From assembly GCF_031198435.1 (NCBI RefSeq), contig NZ_CP133548.1:2576001-2640000 (forward strand): DNA of 64,000 nucleotides, in the 5' to 3' direction. Positions 28,901 through 37,562 of this stretch are shown here, piece after piece. The position numbers and the translations under genes are program-made. The first letter of the stretch is position 1. The number at the start of each line of letters is the position of its first letter. The DNA comes from Pleionea litopenaei. GTDB lineage: Bacteria; Pseudomonadota; Gammaproteobacteria; Enterobacterales; Kangiellaceae. Under the pieces are notes generated by a model that was not told the DNA's origin, ran no database searches, and saw only the letters and a list, made by a program, of their open reading frames with translations.

Positions 28901-29718
28901 ACGTAGTAGAGAAGATTTTTTAGTAAATCATCTGGAATAGTATCGTTTAAAGCATCGGCGCCTAGGTCTGCCAAGCGTTTAATGTGACGATCAATTCGAC
29001 CGAGCAACGCATGTACTGTCGGGTCTTTAAACTGACCTTTTTCGATGATTGAAAACAAAAATCCGTCGGCCACCCACCATAAGTGAGCCACCGGGTGTCC
29101 TGACGTTTCTTCTTCAAGTTTCTCCAGAACTTTGTGCATTCGTTGAATGCCTTCTTTAATGTTCTGTCCTTTAATAACGCCCAATAAACCTTTTTGATAA
29201 TGCGTTCGAAACTTCTTCGCGAGATCGCCAAACTTACCAGCATCCACTTGTTTTTTGCCGGCAGAGGCAGACGGAGGCTCAATACCCGCGATTTGTGGCG
29301 CAAAAATGGCGCTTTCAGACACCGGTTTTGCTCCACGAGAGCCACGTAATTCGTTTAATAAAGGAAGCAAGATAACCGGTAGATCACGGCGACCTTCTTG
29401 AACTCGATCTAAGTAAGAAGGAAGTTGCAACATACTTGCCATCAATACTTCTAACGCTTTATCACGAGCGACAAACTTACCTTCGGCAATGGCTTCTGCT
29501 AAATGCTCCATTTCTTCAGCAAATAACGAGGCACCGTGAAACTCCAACATTTGAAGTGTCCCACGGACTTGATGAAGACAACTGATGCAAAAACGAATTT
29601 GCGTTACGTCACTATCGTTTTCTGCAAACGCTTCCAAACCTTGACGGGCTTGATCCAAAGATTTATTGATCTCTTTGCGGACCCAGCTTAATGCTAATTG
29701 TTCATTGGTATCGGCCAT
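22921..29718 (-). CDS. chpA: ChpA/PilL hybrid chemotaxis-type histidine kinase with multiple Hpt domains and receiver
   Basis: Central kinase of type IV pilus chemotaxis: autophosphorylates and passes phosphate to PilG and PilH. Over 2265 aa, Hpt-type histidines are at H49 (degenerate, LHQVRG), H675 (FHTLKGS), H1051 (MHTLKGS), H1193 (variant HTLKRG), H1348 (HTFKGS) and H1524 (HTLKGG). An acidic Ser/Glu/Asp linker spans about 770-1010. Then come the dimerisation region (about 1630-1740), the HATPase (N-box EHMLRNAMDHG near 1858, then DDGRG and GRGVGMD), a CheW domain (about 2000-2130), and a C-terminal receiver with acceptor Asp2194. The layout matches Pseudomonas ChpA in kind and length class. 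It is preceded by pilK and overlaps chpB by 1 bp. Confidence 0.95.
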   Translation of the reverse strand: MADTNEQLALSWVRKEINKSLDQARQGLEAFAENDSDVTQIRFCISCLHQVRGTLQMLEFHGASLFAEEMEHLAEAIAEGKFVARDKALEVLMASMLQLPSYLDRVQEGRRDLPVILLPLLNELRGSRGAKPVSESAIFAPQIAGIEPPSASAGKKQVDAGKFGDLAKKFRTHYQKGLLGVIKGQNIKEGIQRMHKVLEKLEEETSGHPVAHLWWVADGFLFSIIEKGQFKDPTVHALLGRIDRHIKRLADLGADALNDTIPDDLLKNLLYYVAKAESQNEKVLRLKEKFNLASSLLSDSEVEEERRRLQGPDAGAIETVVSAINDDLINVKDTLDLFVRGTNKTPDKIRELIPSLQKITDTLGILGLGIPRDVIKQQITTLSKVADAGENISDAVVMDVAGALLFVEANLANIKSQELGQNEESTPEELAAKQDQAASEAQLDDAKLHLLKASRGNLQKAKEKIVDFIASSFDFSLVADVPVLLTEIQGGLQIVGFNDASDLLNKAHEYVEKRLIHEKHKPEEQVMDALADIITTVEYCLENYGEIGSKAFDSVIGAAQESQQILEADLAKAKPIPQQPKEAPVEPTPQREVQQSVTTETPAPTDAPVKAPVEYSSSQSSAEKAYDESLIDDDVLEIFLEEAEEELASINELFPLLQENHDDEESLTTIRRSFHTLKGSGRLVGASLAGELAWSIENMLNRVMDDSIKLNNDVFAVMRDAIDFMPKLIDAFSKNQIPSETPDQIMARAHAIAKGETYTPPAAAPEQTTVDEAVVDEVTVEEPATIEPELVDEPIVAEDSMALEDTATDDLQIEEESSEEFAVESAEEPSSELPSLSLDDEPSFDSEDEISLELPEEAITLEESVQQDDEDGMELSFDDSLDAADDVETTSGGMTLEDDSSETLEFESEPEAFEFTDSELTLDTGDELESTQAEEPSESDEVELTIDELPESLEPVGVDDVLEISESLDADEEIPTLEMSEDLSVDESADLEEYSIGEATSQSVRSNIDPVLLEIFVNEAEGHLEVIDDCVENWKPEHRDFASDELLRAMHTLKGSAHMAEVTEVADLAAPLESIVKEYKQRNIPLTDQFKSDMALARDYLHKCISALKSNQHYLGDEKTGLAESFEEQRKQLIQLLGETESSNVATVNRDPELLAIFLAEGMDIVSEAQELLTHWQQKGSLEAQHNLQAEMHTLKRGANMAMLDEVEQIASALESYVSKPDQATLDEGFYQLGNRALDCVLELLNTAAVEHQLPDPSDLIAELKQWHQKHATPVITPKAVEAEPEGVSETILPEDVHQAEDEIDDELLEFFLEEADELIEEIEANLESWKSDLGDLLPVNNLQRNLHTFKGSARMAGVMNLGNIAHALEDLYEAIGSAHIDVNPHHIEFSFTVLDYFRNVIEQLREDGQYDYNQDLLDDIKKLVAGEQLDSATESEEISETLETEQDVETEIAPAVEEVAEHVSEPVEAEVQHVELDEDGEEVLEIYLEEAAEILQNMDEALQVWSKEPENKSSIETLQRSLHTLKGGARLSDLTALGDLTHELETFFEKVSAGQIKANDEHIRFVMRGYDVIHHLVDEVGASRMLTTPTAYMTELMQVIKGKPAAPIQVAKPTEAKVDTPKASEAKPASPAKAAEVVPFEKKKAEDKEASVDAGARRSKQQEVVRIAADQLESLVNLSGETSIFRARLEQQISLLRYNLDEMNQALDRLKDQLRNMEIETDAQIEYRREVAGVDYEEFDPLEFDRYTRQQELTRSLGESAADIASLKESLDNLASDSETLLLQQGRVNTEMSERLMRTRMVPFDSLVPRLRRIVRQIGNELGKAVDLSIAAEGEMDRTVLERMIAPIEHMLRNAMDHGIESTEERQQAGKSETGKVRIRLYREGSEIYIEIQDDGRGLNIDAIRNKALERGLITQNSELSDHELQQMIFEAGFSTAQKVTQISGRGVGMDVVSSEIKQMGGVVEINSERGKGATFTVKLPFTVSVNQALMISVGDDVFAVPLTNIEGIVRVSPYEIQEYYDNPDARFEYAGMSYHMRYMGNLLDHNVKADLEGVSKPLPVLLLHGAEHPTAVQVDELMGSREIVVKSVGQQLSLLSGLSGATILGDGRVVLILDVPALTRRADATITADMESDDTSYEDRVPTVMVVDDSITVRKVTQRLLQRHDYEVVLAKDGVDALNVLSDTKPDVMLLDIEMPRMDGFELATIIRHDDKLKELPIIMITSRTGEKHRERAESIGVNRYMGKPYNEVDLLQTIESLLPGKQ

Positions 29719-29741
29719 GCCTGCTCCGTCTTACTTCTACT

Positions 29742-30620
29742 TTAACCGCCAGCGCGTAAATAAGCTTGGCAGTGTTTGGTGGAAACTTTTTCAATTAGCG
29801 GGTGTGATAAATTATTTAATTCACCCGGCCCCAAAATAAGTAACCCACCTGGTGCAAGTCGATTCACAAACTGCTTAACGATTTCTTCACGTCGTGCATT
29901 TTGGAAGTAAATAAGTACATTCTGACAGTAAATAACGTCATACAGCTGCTTTGGTGCGGACTCTAACTCTTGAACGTTCGCTTGCACAAAACATGTTCTG
30001 TGTCTTAATTGATTCTTCACTTGATAATAACCATCGGCCAAACTATCGAAGTACTCTTCAAGCATGATTGCTGGTACGCTCAATAGCTTCCGTTGATGAT
30101 AGATGCCTTCTCGGGCTTGAGCCAAAGCAGGAAAACTAATGTCAACGCCAGTCAGACCGAAGTAAAAATTTCGTCCTTGCTTGTCTAACGCAGACGTATT
30201 CACTTCACTTAATACCATCGCTAGACTGTAAACTTCTTCACCGGTCGAGCAGCCGACGCTCCACACCTGTGCATTCACCGGCTCGCCACTTTCGACCGCA
30301 GTCGCTTTAGAAATCAGTTTTTCAACATGATTTCTGACCAAATCCATTGAAGCTTGGTCACGGAAAAACCGTGTTTCGTGAACCGTGAGTAAATCAATTA
30401 AGTTAGCCCATTCAAGTGCCGATCCGACGCCTGAGTCGAGACTGTCAAAATAATCTTGATAACGATCAAAGCCGCGTTCGCGCATCCGTTGTGCTAGGTT
30501 AGTCACCAAAAACGACTTTCTGTTTTCTGATAACCACACACCGGTTCTTTGTTCTAACAATTGTTGCCAGCGATAGAACTCTTCTGAGTTCATCTCTGGC
30601 AATTGTTCGAAGGCAGCCAT
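29742..30620 (-). CDS. pilK: CheR-type MCP methyltransferase PilK
   Basis: Uses SAM to methylate glutamates on the receptor PilJ, opposing ChpB. 292 aa: an N-terminal helical domain (about 1-85), then the methyltransferase fold with VWSVGCSTGEEVYSLAM (SAM-binding glycine loop), GVDISFPALAQARE, and the CheR hallmark YDVIYCQNVLIYFQ. It lies 23 bp from pilJ and 23 bp from chpA in the operon. Confidence 0.94.
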   Translation of the reverse strand: MAAFEQLPEMNSEEFYRWQQLLEQRTGVWLSENRKSFLVTNLAQRMRERGFDRYQDYFDSLDSGVGSALEWANLIDLLTVHETRFFRDQASMDLVRNHVEKLISKATAVESGEPVNAQVWSVGCSTGEEVYSLAMVLSEVNTSALDKQGRNFYFGLTGVDISFPALAQAREGIYHQRKLLSVPAIMLEEYFDSLADGYYQVKNQLRHRTCFVQANVQELESAPKQLYDVIYCQNVLIYFQNARREEIVKQFVNRLAPGGLLILGPGELNNLSHPLIEKVSTKHCQAYLRAGG

Positions 30621-30643
30621 AATCGTCGTTAGCTATTCGTTGA

Positions 30644-32713
30644 TTAATAGTTCGGTAGCTTGAAACCAGCAACAGAACCACTTAATTCGTCAGCCAGTTC
30701 AGCCAGCTTACCGATGCTGCTTGCTGTGTTTAATGTACCTTGCAACGTCTGATTCGTGATTTCCTGGATGACGTTCATCGTATTCGATACATGGCCCGCA
30801 GATGCCGCTTGTTGGCGTGCTGCGTTGGATATGTTTTGGATTAATTCCGCCAAACTAGACGATACTCGCTCGATTTCTTCCAGAGCAACACCCGCGTCTT
30901 GTGCTAAGCGAGCTCCGCGCACCACCTCAGAGGTAGACGCTTCCATCGAGATTACCGCTTCGTTAGTATCGGTCTGGATCGTTTTAACCAGTGCTTCAAT
31001 CTGCTTGGTCGCGTTACCAGAACGTTCTGCCAGTCGCTGTACCTCGTCCGCAACAACCGCGAAACCACGACCCGCTTCACCAGCCATCGATGCCTGGATT
31101 GCCGCGTTAAGTGCCAGAATGTTTGTTTGTTCAGAGATGTCGTTGATCAGAGATACGATGTCGCCGATTTCTTGCGATGATTCACCCAGACGTTTAATCC
31201 GCTTTGATGTTTCTTGTATTTGCTCACGAATCGTGTCCATCCCGCGAATCGTATTACGTACAACTTCGGAACCTTTCTTAGCGATATCAACCGACTTTTC
31301 CGCAACCTGGGTAGATTCAGCGGCGTTGGCAGATACCTGTTCAATCGACACTGCCATTTCGTTGATTGCCGCAGAAGCTCCAGTAATTTCTTGTGCCTGG
31401 TTTTTCGACGCTTGTGCCAATTCGTTCGAAATGCCTTGCGTTTCTTCCGTCGCACCCGATAGTCGCGAAACCGATTCGTTGATGGTCGATACCAATGAAC
31501 GCAGTTGGTCAATGGTATAGTTCATCGCATCCGCTATCGCACCCGTGAAGTCTTCGGTTACCGTTGCGTTGGCTGTTAAGTCACCATCTGCCAGACCTTC
31601 CATTTCATCCAGAAGTCGAATGATAGCTTGCTGGTTTCTTTCATTTTGTTCTCTTTCTCTGTCGGCCTGTCCACGAACTTGCTGTTCTTGCACTTTATCC
31701 GCGCGACGAATTTGCAAACCTAACAATAATAAGAAGATAAGGACTAACGCACCGCCACCAATAGAGAACCAATAATGACCACTGGTGATATCCAATCGGT
31801 CGCCGTGTAGACGATAGGCGTCAGCCAATGTTTTAGATTGCTCAAGCAGTTTATTCGAGCGGTCAAATATTCGAGCCGACGCTTGTTGTACAGTAAATAA
31901 CGCGTCCGTGTTTCTAATTACATATTCAACTCGGTCTTTTACGCCTTGGAACAAAATCGAAATTTCGTCGAGCGCGGCTCGAGCTTCAGCGTTGTTCACT
32001 CGATTGATGCCGAGCATGGCATCACCATTTAACATTCCGTCTAATACGCTACCAAAGGTTTCAACGTCTTGACCGAAGTTCTCTGCTGCGATTGCCGCAT
32101 CTTCACCGCCTTGTAAAACTTTTTGGAAGCTTCGAATAATCCGTTCTGCGAAGAGAAGCTGTCGAGTTGCATAAAACGTTTGTTCGCCAGATGCACCAGA
32201 ATCTAGCAATATATCGTTTACGGTATTGTACAAGAACTGCATTTGCGGAACCGTTGCAGACAACTCTGACTGAATGTCATAGAGGGTTGTTACCGTTTCT
32301 TCTGACGAAAGAATTTTATCGGCATCTGCATTCACTTGATCCCAAGTATTTTTCAGCGTTTGGAATTCTTGATTTGAAATGTAGCTCGGAGTCGCAGCAA
32401 TTTTTGTCAGTGGGTTATCACCTTGTTCACTCTCTAATTGTCGAATTAGAAAGTCGAACTGGTCAACCGCAGACTTCAGCTGAACGAACGCGTCGACGTT
32501 ACCACTCGATGCCTCCGAAGCATTTTTTGCAACCTGCTGCGAGAATACCCGCAGATCCTCAGCTTTTTCCGACCAGCTTTGCACGTTATTGCCAGTACGG
32601 TAACCCTGATACAGGTTCACAATGGTTAAAATCAGGAACAACCCGAGAAGCCAAATGACTAACCGGGTGGAACTCCCACCTTCTTGATTTTTGTCTTTTA
32701 CTGGTGCATTCAT
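30644..32713 (-). CDS. pilJ: Methyl-accepting chemotaxis receptor PilJ
   Basis: Polar receptor of the twitching-motility system. A cytoplasmic N-tail is followed by TM1 (about residues 18-36, [15 protein letters not shown]), a large helical periplasmic sensor domain (about 40-310, PilJ type), and TM2 (about 312-332, [17 protein letters not shown]). Next come a HAMP-like segment ([16 protein letters not shown]) and the long signalling coiled coil with the hairpin tip [20 protein letters not shown] and [18 protein letters not shown]. 689 aa. The genome's SAM cycle and PilK/ChpB provide its methylation. Confidence 0.95.
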   Translation of the reverse strand: MNAPVKDKNQEGGSSTRLVIWLLGLFLILTIVNLYQGYRTGNNVQSWSEKAEDLRVFSQQVAKNASEASSGNVDAFVQLKSAVDQFDFLIRQLESEQGDNPLTKIAATPSYISNQEFQTLKNTWDQVNADADKILSSEETVTTLYDIQSELSATVPQMQFLYNTVNDILLDSGASGEQTFYATRQLLFAERIIRSFQKVLQGGEDAAIAAENFGQDVETFGSVLDGMLNGDAMLGINRVNNAEARAALDEISILFQGVKDRVEYVIRNTDALFTVQQASARIFDRSNKLLEQSKTLADAYRLHGDRLDITSGHYWFSIGGGALVLIFLLLLGLQIRRADKVQEQQVRGQADREREQNERNQQAIIRLLDEMEGLADGDLTANATVTEDFTGAIADAMNYTIDQLRSLVSTINESVSRLSGATEETQGISNELAQASKNQAQEITGASAAINEMAVSIEQVSANAAESTQVAEKSVDIAKKGSEVVRNTIRGMDTIREQIQETSKRIKRLGESSQEIGDIVSLINDISEQTNILALNAAIQASMAGEAGRGFAVVADEVQRLAERSGNATKQIEALVKTIQTDTNEAVISMEASTSEVVRGARLAQDAGVALEEIERVSSSLAELIQNISNAARQQAASAGHVSNTMNVIQEITNQTLQGTLNTASSIGKLAELADELSGSVAGFKLPNY

Positions 32714-32777
32714 AGTTTGATTCCCAACTACGTACTTTAAAAATTGTTAAACTGAACTGCGATTTAACTGCGAGCTT

Positions 32778-33320
32778 TTACAGCGCCACCTTCATAAAAT
32801 CCGGGTGCTCGGCCAGCGCATAAGGACTGAATACGCGCCATTCGTCGTCACCTCGTTCGAAGCGTCCCGACAAATACGGCAAGATTGCGTCGTCATCATC
32901 GACATTAGCAATTCGCTCACTATCCTCAAAATGCTGTAAGCCTAAGACTTCATCGACAACAATCCCGGAGTTGATACCATTGTGGTTAATCACCAACACT
33001 CGTTGTTGTCGCATTGACGATGGTACCTTGCGGCCCAAATAGCCATGCAGATCCATGATAGGAAGCAAAGTACCCCGAATATTTGCTACCCCTTTGACCC
33101 ACGAACGTGCGCCAGGGACTTTCGTGAATTGAGGCATACGAAGAATTTCTGCCACTTCTTTGAGTGGTGCAACGTAACGGCTTTCGTTGAGTCGAAAGCC
33201 CACGCCCGTCCAGAATCGACCCGATTGTTCTGAACGCGGAACAGCTGAAGCGCCGCCATAACTGCGCTGTTCGATATCAGCAAGAATTTCAAACGCGAGA
33301 TTGTGTGTAGCTTCAACCAT
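32778..33320 (-). CDS. pilI: CheW-like coupling protein PilI
   Basis: Links PilJ to ChpA. The 180 aa form a CheW domain: GVGFRLNESRYVAPLKEVAEIL, then WVKGVANIRGTLLPIMDLHGYLG and RVLVINHNGINSGIVVDEVLGLQHF, all canonical CheW/PilI strands. It sits between pilH (46-bp gap) and pilJ (64-bp gap). Confidence 0.94.
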   Translation of the reverse strand: MVEATHNLAFEILADIEQRSYGGASAVPRSEQSGRFWTGVGFRLNESRYVAPLKEVAEILRMPQFTKVPGARSWVKGVANIRGTLLPIMDLHGYLGRKVPSSMRQQRVLVINHNGINSGIVVDEVLGLQHFEDSERIANVDDDDAILPYLSGRFERGDDEWRVFSPYALAEHPDFMKVAL

Positions 33321-33366
33321 TCTATGTTTTTAACCTTTCACAAAACTATGACTGATGCAACTCAAA

Positions 33367-33732
33367 CTAACCCTCTAGTACTGAGTTGATTACTTTCATC
33401 AAATTACTTTCTTGAACCGGCTTCGTTAGGTAATCTTTTGCGCCTTGACGCATACCCCAAATCTTGTCAGTTTCTTGATCTTTTGTCGTAACAATGATGA
33501 CTGGAATGTTAGAGGTTTCTGGATCCTTCTTAAGATGGCGTGTCGCTTGAAAGCCATTGAGACCAGGCATCACCACGTCCATTAAGACTAAGTCGGGTTT
33601 CTCTGCTTTCGCGACTTCGATACCAGCCTCGCCATTTTCAGCGGTCAATACCTCGTGACCGTGCTTATCTAAAATACTACTGAGAACATGCGTTTCTGTA
33701 GGCGAGTCGTCTACGATTAATACGCGAGCCAT
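33367..33732 (-). CDS. pilH: Response regulator PilH
   Basis: Single-domain CheY-like regulator thought to favour pilus retraction or act as a phosphate sink in Pil-Chp signalling. Acid pocket D8/D9, phosphoacceptor Asp52 (LVLMDVVMPGLNG), Thr in IIVTTKD and Lys in YLTKPVQ. 121 aa, full length. Gene order after pilG and the receiver pattern ARVLIVDDSPTETHVL support pilH. Confidence 0.93.
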   Translation of the reverse strand: MARVLIVDDSPTETHVLSSILDKHGHEVLTAENGEAGIEVAKAEKPDLVLMDVVMPGLNGFQATRHLKKDPETSNIPVIIVTTKDQETDKIWGMRQGAKDYLTKPVQESNLMKVINSVLEG

Positions 33733-33781
33733 GAAAAATCCCCCTCTTACTTCAGGAACTGTGTTAATTCTTTACAAGATA

Positions 33782-34180
33782 CTAAGCAGATTGCTTAGCA
33801 CCACTAACATGTGAGCGAATTGCATTGAGCAACTCATCTCGACTAAACGGTTTTGTCAAATATTGGTCTGACCCGACTATTCTACCTTTCGCCTTATCAA
33901 ATAGCCCGTCTTTACTCGATAACATAATCACAGGCGTTGATTGAAAAGCTTTGTTGTTCTTAATTAAAGCACAGGTTTGGTAGCCGTCGAGACGCGGCAT
34001 CATAATATCGACAAAGATAATATCAGGCTTATGGTCCGCAATTTTTGCTAAAGCATCAAAACCATCTGTTGCGGTGACCACTTCGCAACCTACTTTTTTA
34101 AGTAATGTTTCTGCGGTGCGACGGATCGTTTTACTGTCGTCGATCACCATTGCTTTTAAGCCTTCGAAGGAATTATCCAT
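33782..34180 (-). CDS. pilG: Response regulator PilG
   Basis: CheY-like regulator acting on pilus extension through the PilB motor side in Pseudomonas. Acid pocket at D14/D15, phosphoacceptor Asp58 (IIFVDIMMPRLDG), Ser in IMLSSKDG and Lys in YLTKPFSRDEL. 132 aa. First gene of the minus-strand pil-chp operon. Its promoter must lie in the 34181-34496 spacer. Confidence 0.93.
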   Translation of the reverse strand: MDNSFEGLKAMVIDDSKTIRRTAETLLKKVGCEVVTATDGFDALAKIADHKPDIIFVDIMMPRLDGYQTCALIKNNKAFQSTPVIMLSSKDGLFDKAKGRIVGSDQYLTKPFSRDELLNAIRSHVSGAKQSA

Positions 34181-34496
34181 TCACATACCCTCATGGGCAG
34201 CCAATTGTTTATGGCACCCACTTATATCATTAATTGAGATATATAACCAACTGTTCACCTACTGTGATTCTGTTTTTACCATAAGTGTATGCATTGATCC
34301 ACTATGATTTTACTTAATATAGAAGAAGTTAGCTAACAAAGCTAAAGTAAAATCCATTAATTTTGGTATGATAAAAACTCACTAGAGAATGAACCCACTG
34401 AACGATATACTGCTTGCCGATATCTACCAACAACCATTGTAAGTTTATCGCTGCCAAAAGGCACGCGGAAACTCATATCGAAGCTGGAGTTTAATC
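34181..34496. other. Divergent promoter region pilG / gshB
   Basis: 316 bp, AT-rich, no ORF. Toward gshB, TATGAT at 34367-34372 preceded by TTGG resembles an extended -10 box. Toward pilG, TTGGTT and ATATAA, 17 bp apart on the minus strand around 34215-34245, resemble a sigma-70 promoter. Neither is a strong match, so both are only candidates. Confidence 0.4.
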
Positions 34497-35450
34497 ATGC
34501 CTAATACCGTTGGCGTTGTCATGGATCCCATTTCTGCGATCAATATAAAGAAAGATAGCACTTTTGCCATGCTTCTGGAGGCAAAAGCCCGTAAACATTC
34601 ACTTTTTTATATCGAAATGCAAAATTTAATGCTTCGAGACGGTAAACCTTTTGCACTATGTCAGCCGTTAGAGGTTTTTGACGATGCAGAGCGATGGTTT
34701 GAACTTGGTGAAGCCGAAGAAATTGACTTAGCCGACTTAGACGTAATACTGATGCGTAAAGATCCGCCATTCAATATGGACTTTGTCTATGCGACCTATG
34801 TTTTAGAACGAGCCGAAATAGATGGTTGCTTGGTGGTGAACCGACCCGCTAGTTTACGCGACTGTAACGAAAAACTATTTACCGCATGGTTTCCAGAAGT
34901 CTGCCCAACGACCTTGGTTGCGAGCCAGTCGAAAGCCATAAAAGACTTCGTAAATCAGCACCAAGATGTCATTTTAAAACCGCTTGATGGAATGGGCGGG
35001 GCGTCGATTTTTCGCGTAAAAGCCGATGATCCAAACACCAATGTAATCATCGAAACGCTGACTGGGCATGGTCAACATTTAGCGATGGCGCAAAAGTTTA
35101 TCCCACAAATCAGTGAAGGCGATAAACGTGTGCTGGTTGTCGGGGGAGAGCCGATTCCCTATACCTTGGCTCGAATTCCGGCAAAAGGTGAAACTCGTGG
35201 TAATCTCGCTGCTGGCGGCAGCGGGGTTGCGATGCCAATCACTGAAAAAGAGCGCGAAATCGCTACAATGCTTGGGCCAGAATTAATGCGTCGCGGTTTA
35301 TATTTTGTTGGATTAGACATCATTGGTGGGCATTTAACAGAAATTAATGTAACCAGCCCGACCTGTATTCGAGAAATTGATGCGGCTTATCAAACCAATA
35401 TTGCAGGTAAGCTTTGGGATACACTAGAAACGACATTGGCCGAACGGTAA
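34497..35450 (+). CDS. gshB: Glutathione synthetase
   Basis: Joins gamma-glutamylcysteine and glycine with ATP to make glutathione. 317 aa, ATP-grasp: N-terminal GVVMDPISAINIKKDSTFAML, VILMRKDPPFNMDFVYATY, the ATP loop KPLDGMGGASIFRV, RVLVVGGEPIPYTLARIP, GNLAAGGSG and the metal-binding ITEINVTSPTCIREI-like end (HLTEINVTSPTCIREID). Start ATG at 34497. First gene of a run with tonB, yqgE and ruvX, an order common in gammaproteobacteria. It supplies cofactor for YghU. Confidence 0.97.
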   Translation: MPNTVGVVMDPISAINIKKDSTFAMLLEAKARKHSLFYIEMQNLMLRDGKPFALCQPLEVFDDAERWFELGEAEEIDLADLDVILMRKDPPFNMDFVYATYVLERAEIDGCLVVNRPASLRDCNEKLFTAWFPEVCPTTLVASQSKAIKDFVNQHQDVILKPLDGMGGASIFRVKADDPNTNVIIETLTGHGQHLAMAQKFIPQISEGDKRVLVVGGEPIPYTLARIPAKGETRGNLAAGGSGVAMPITEKEREIATMLGPELMRRGLYFVGLDIIGGHLTEINVTSPTCIREIDAAYQTNIAGKLWDTLETTLAER

Positions 35451-35561
35451 CGCTGACAACAACTTGCACTATGAGTAGCAGAAACTATGGCAGCAAAGTC
35501 TGTGGCAGTATAAACAGACGCTAAATAAGTTCATGACATTAACGAAGAAGTAGAACGTTAT

Positions 35562-36455
35562 ATGATAGAAAACGGTTTAATCAAACAGCAAGGACCAGAA
35601 ATTCGCGAGTCAGACCGGCTGACTTTTGCTACCGTCATTGCTGTCGCCTTTCATGCCATGTTATTTCTCGGCATTGTCTTTAGCCTGCCCGATGAAAAAA
35701 GCCAACCAGCGTCTCCGGTGATGCAAGTCGTGTTGGCGCAGTACCATGCCGTTGAAAAACCAGAAAAAGCCGATTTTATTGGCCAAGATAATCAAGAGGG
35801 TGGTGGGCAAGAGGAGTTATTACAAAGCCCTACAACAACGGAGTTGGCCAAAATGCCAGATCCAACCAAACAAGCGTCTATTTCAGCGGCCCAATCAAGC
35901 ATTCAAGAACAGCAGCAACCGACCCCAGAGGTTCTGACGGGTGTCGCCGACAATAAAGTCTTTTTAGAGACGCAAGTCGATGCCCCAGAACAATCGGAAC
36001 AACCGTTACTCGACACCGCCACCTTAATTCAAAAAAGCTATGAGCTATCGGGCTTAAATGCTCAGCTCGACCAACAACATCAGCTGGCGTCGAAAAATGT
36101 ACGAAAAAGACAAGTATCAGCCGCCATTCATCGCTCGAGCGACGCTCTGTATCTTGATACTTGGCGTCGAAAAATCGAAGAGGTCGGTAACCAAAATTAC
36201 CCACAATTGGCCAAGCAAAAGAAGATCTACGGTGAGTTGATCCTAAAAGTTGCTGTGAACGCCGACGGAACCATTCGAGATATTACAGTGATGAATAGTT
36301 CTGGCCATCAAGTGTTAGACCAAGCGGCCATTCAAATTGTTCGACAAGCCGCGCCATTTGCACCGTTTGATGAATCCATTCGAAAAGATACGGACGTTTT
36401 GGAGATTGTTCGTTTATGGCAGTTTCAACCTGGGGATGTGGTCTCAACGCGCTAA
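35562..36455 (+). CDS. tonB: TonB energy transducer
   Basis: Couples inner-membrane proton force to outer-membrane receptors. One N-terminal TM helix (about residues 24-43, VIAVAFHAMLFLGIVF), then a long Gln/Pro/Ala/Glu periplasmic linker (about 50-190) and the C-terminal TonB domain (about 205-295) with LILKVAVNADGTIRDITVMNSSG and FAPFDESIRKDTDVLEIVRLWQF. 297 aa. No exbB/exbD is near, so those partners are elsewhere. It could serve the Fur-controlled receptor in this window, but this gshB-linked TonB (Pseudomonas-like) is also connected with pilus/twitching function in some species. Confidence 0.88.
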   Translation: MIENGLIKQQGPEIRESDRLTFATVIAVAFHAMLFLGIVFSLPDEKSQPASPVMQVVLAQYHAVEKPEKADFIGQDNQEGGGQEELLQSPTTTELAKMPDPTKQASISAAQSSIQEQQQPTPEVLTGVADNKVFLETQVDAPEQSEQPLLDTATLIQKSYELSGLNAQLDQQHQLASKNVRKRQVSAAIHRSSDALYLDTWRRKIEEVGNQNYPQLAKQKKIYGELILKVAVNADGTIRDITVMNSSGHQVLDQAAIQIVRQAAPFAPFDESIRKDTDVLEIVRLWQFQPGDVVSTR

Positions 36456-36508
36456 ACCAATCGCATTGAAAACTTGTAATTTTGCCACTTCGGCCCAACA
36501 ATTAGCTT

Positions 36509-37069
36509 ATGAACGATTTTGTCAGTTTAAAAAACCACTTTTTGATTGCGATGCCAAATTTGGATGACCCCAATTTTTTTCGCAGCGTCACTTTATTGTG
36601 CGAACATAATGAAGAAGGCGCGATGGGCATTGTTATCAATCACCCGACTGAAGTCACAACTTCAGAGCTCCTTGATCACCTTGAAATACAAGTAGCACCT
36701 GACTTTCACGAGCGTCCCGTTCTCGCTGGAGGTCCGGTTCAAACCGATCGCGGATTTGTTATTCACCACGGCACCAATGCTTGGCAATCGAGCCTTGCCG
36801 TAGGAGAACACATTACCATCACCACATCGCAAGACATTCTTGAAGCCTTGCCACAGCAAGCGGATCTCGACGATGCTTTTATCGCTCTCGGTTACGCTGG
36901 TTGGGGCCCTGGTCAGCTTGAAGCCGAATTGGCTGAAAATGCTTGGCTAAGCGTTCCTGCCGATCCTAGTATTCTCTTTGCGACCGATGTGGCTGAGCGC
37001 TGGCAAAAAGCAGCGGCGCTCATTGGAATCGATATTTCACAAATCTCATCTTTGTCTGGCAATGCCTGA
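36509..37069 (+). CDS. yqgE: YqgE/AlgH family protein
   Basis: Conserved UPF0301 protein of unknown biochemical role (AlgH in Pseudomonas). Family blocks: [34 protein letters not shown] at the start, [16 protein letters not shown], and [21 protein letters not shown] near the end. 186 aa, standard. Its 3' end overlaps ruvX by 8 bp, the usual pairing. Confidence 0.95.
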   Translation: MNDFVSLKNHFLIAMPNLDDPNFFRSVTLLCEHNEEGAMGIVINHPTEVTTSELLDHLEIQVAPDFHERPVLAGGPVQTDRGFVIHHGTNAWQSSLAVGEHITITTSQDILEALPQQADLDDAFIALGYAGWGPGQLEAELAENAWLSVPADPSILFATDVAERWQKAAALIGIDISQISSLSGNA

Positions 37070-37493
37070 AACTATACGCACGCTGCTGGGTTTTGATTTC
37101 GGCGAGAAGTCTATTGGCGTCGCTTATGGGCAACGTATTACCGAGAGTGCTTCCGCACTGCCTGCATTAAAAGCGCAAAACGGACAACCTGATTGGCAAC
37201 AAGTTGAGAAACTCTTAAAAACCTGGCAGCCAGACCGCTTAGTCGTCGGATTTCCTCTCAATATGGATGGAACTGAACAACTATTGAGTCAAAGGGCTAA
37301 AAAGTTTGCTAATCGATTGTTTGGTCGCTTTGCGATACCAGTGGATCTGGTCGATGAACGGTTAACAACGGCTGAAGCGAAAAGTGACTTATTCGCCGAA
37401 GGAGGCTATCGTGCGCTACAAAAAGGCGCGATCGACAGCCAGTCGGCGGTTATTATTGTGCAATCTTGGTTCCAACAAAACCCTACGTCATAA
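37062..37493 (+). CDS. ruvX: Putative pre-16S rRNA nuclease / Holliday junction resolvase-like YqgF (RuvX)
   Basis: RNase H-fold nuclease involved in 16S rRNA 5'-end maturation. I place the start at ATG 37062 ([12 protein letters not shown]), because the TTG 84 bp upstream would translate out-of-frame yqgE sequence. Active-site acids: first Asp in [14 protein letters not shown], Glu in [11 protein letters not shown] and Asp in GAIDSQSAV, plus [12 protein letters not shown]. 143 aa. Start overlaps the yqgE stop by 8 bp. Confidence 0.94.
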   Translation: MPETIRTLLGFDFGEKSIGVAYGQRITESASALPALKAQNGQPDWQQVEKLLKTWQPDRLVVGFPLNMDGTEQLLSQRAKKFANRLFGRFAIPVDLVDERLTTAEAKSDLFAEGGYRALQKGAIDSQSAVIIVQSWFQQNPTS

Positions 37494-37518
37494 TCGATAG
37501 ACGCTGCGCTACCCTGTT

Positions 37519-37554
37519 TACCGAAAAATCCGTGTCTACCGAAAAATCCGTGTC
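37519..37554 (+). repeat. Tandem duplication of an 18-bp sequence between ruvX and pilU
   Basis: TACCGAAAAATCCGTGTC occurs twice head to tail in the short convergent spacer. No stem-loop is formed, so it is probably a replication slippage event without function. Confidence 0.7.
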
Positions 37555-37562
37555 TTAATCAT

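Noticed and set aside
19787-29718. Many long antisense and alternative-frame ORFs over chpB and chpA
   Set aside because: They are Ser- or Leu-rich shadows of the acidic low-complexity coding sequence, with no motifs or RBS.
36978-37061. Early start of ruvX inside yqgE
   Set aside because: The extra 28 residues are out-of-frame yqgE sequence; family members begin at the ATG used here.
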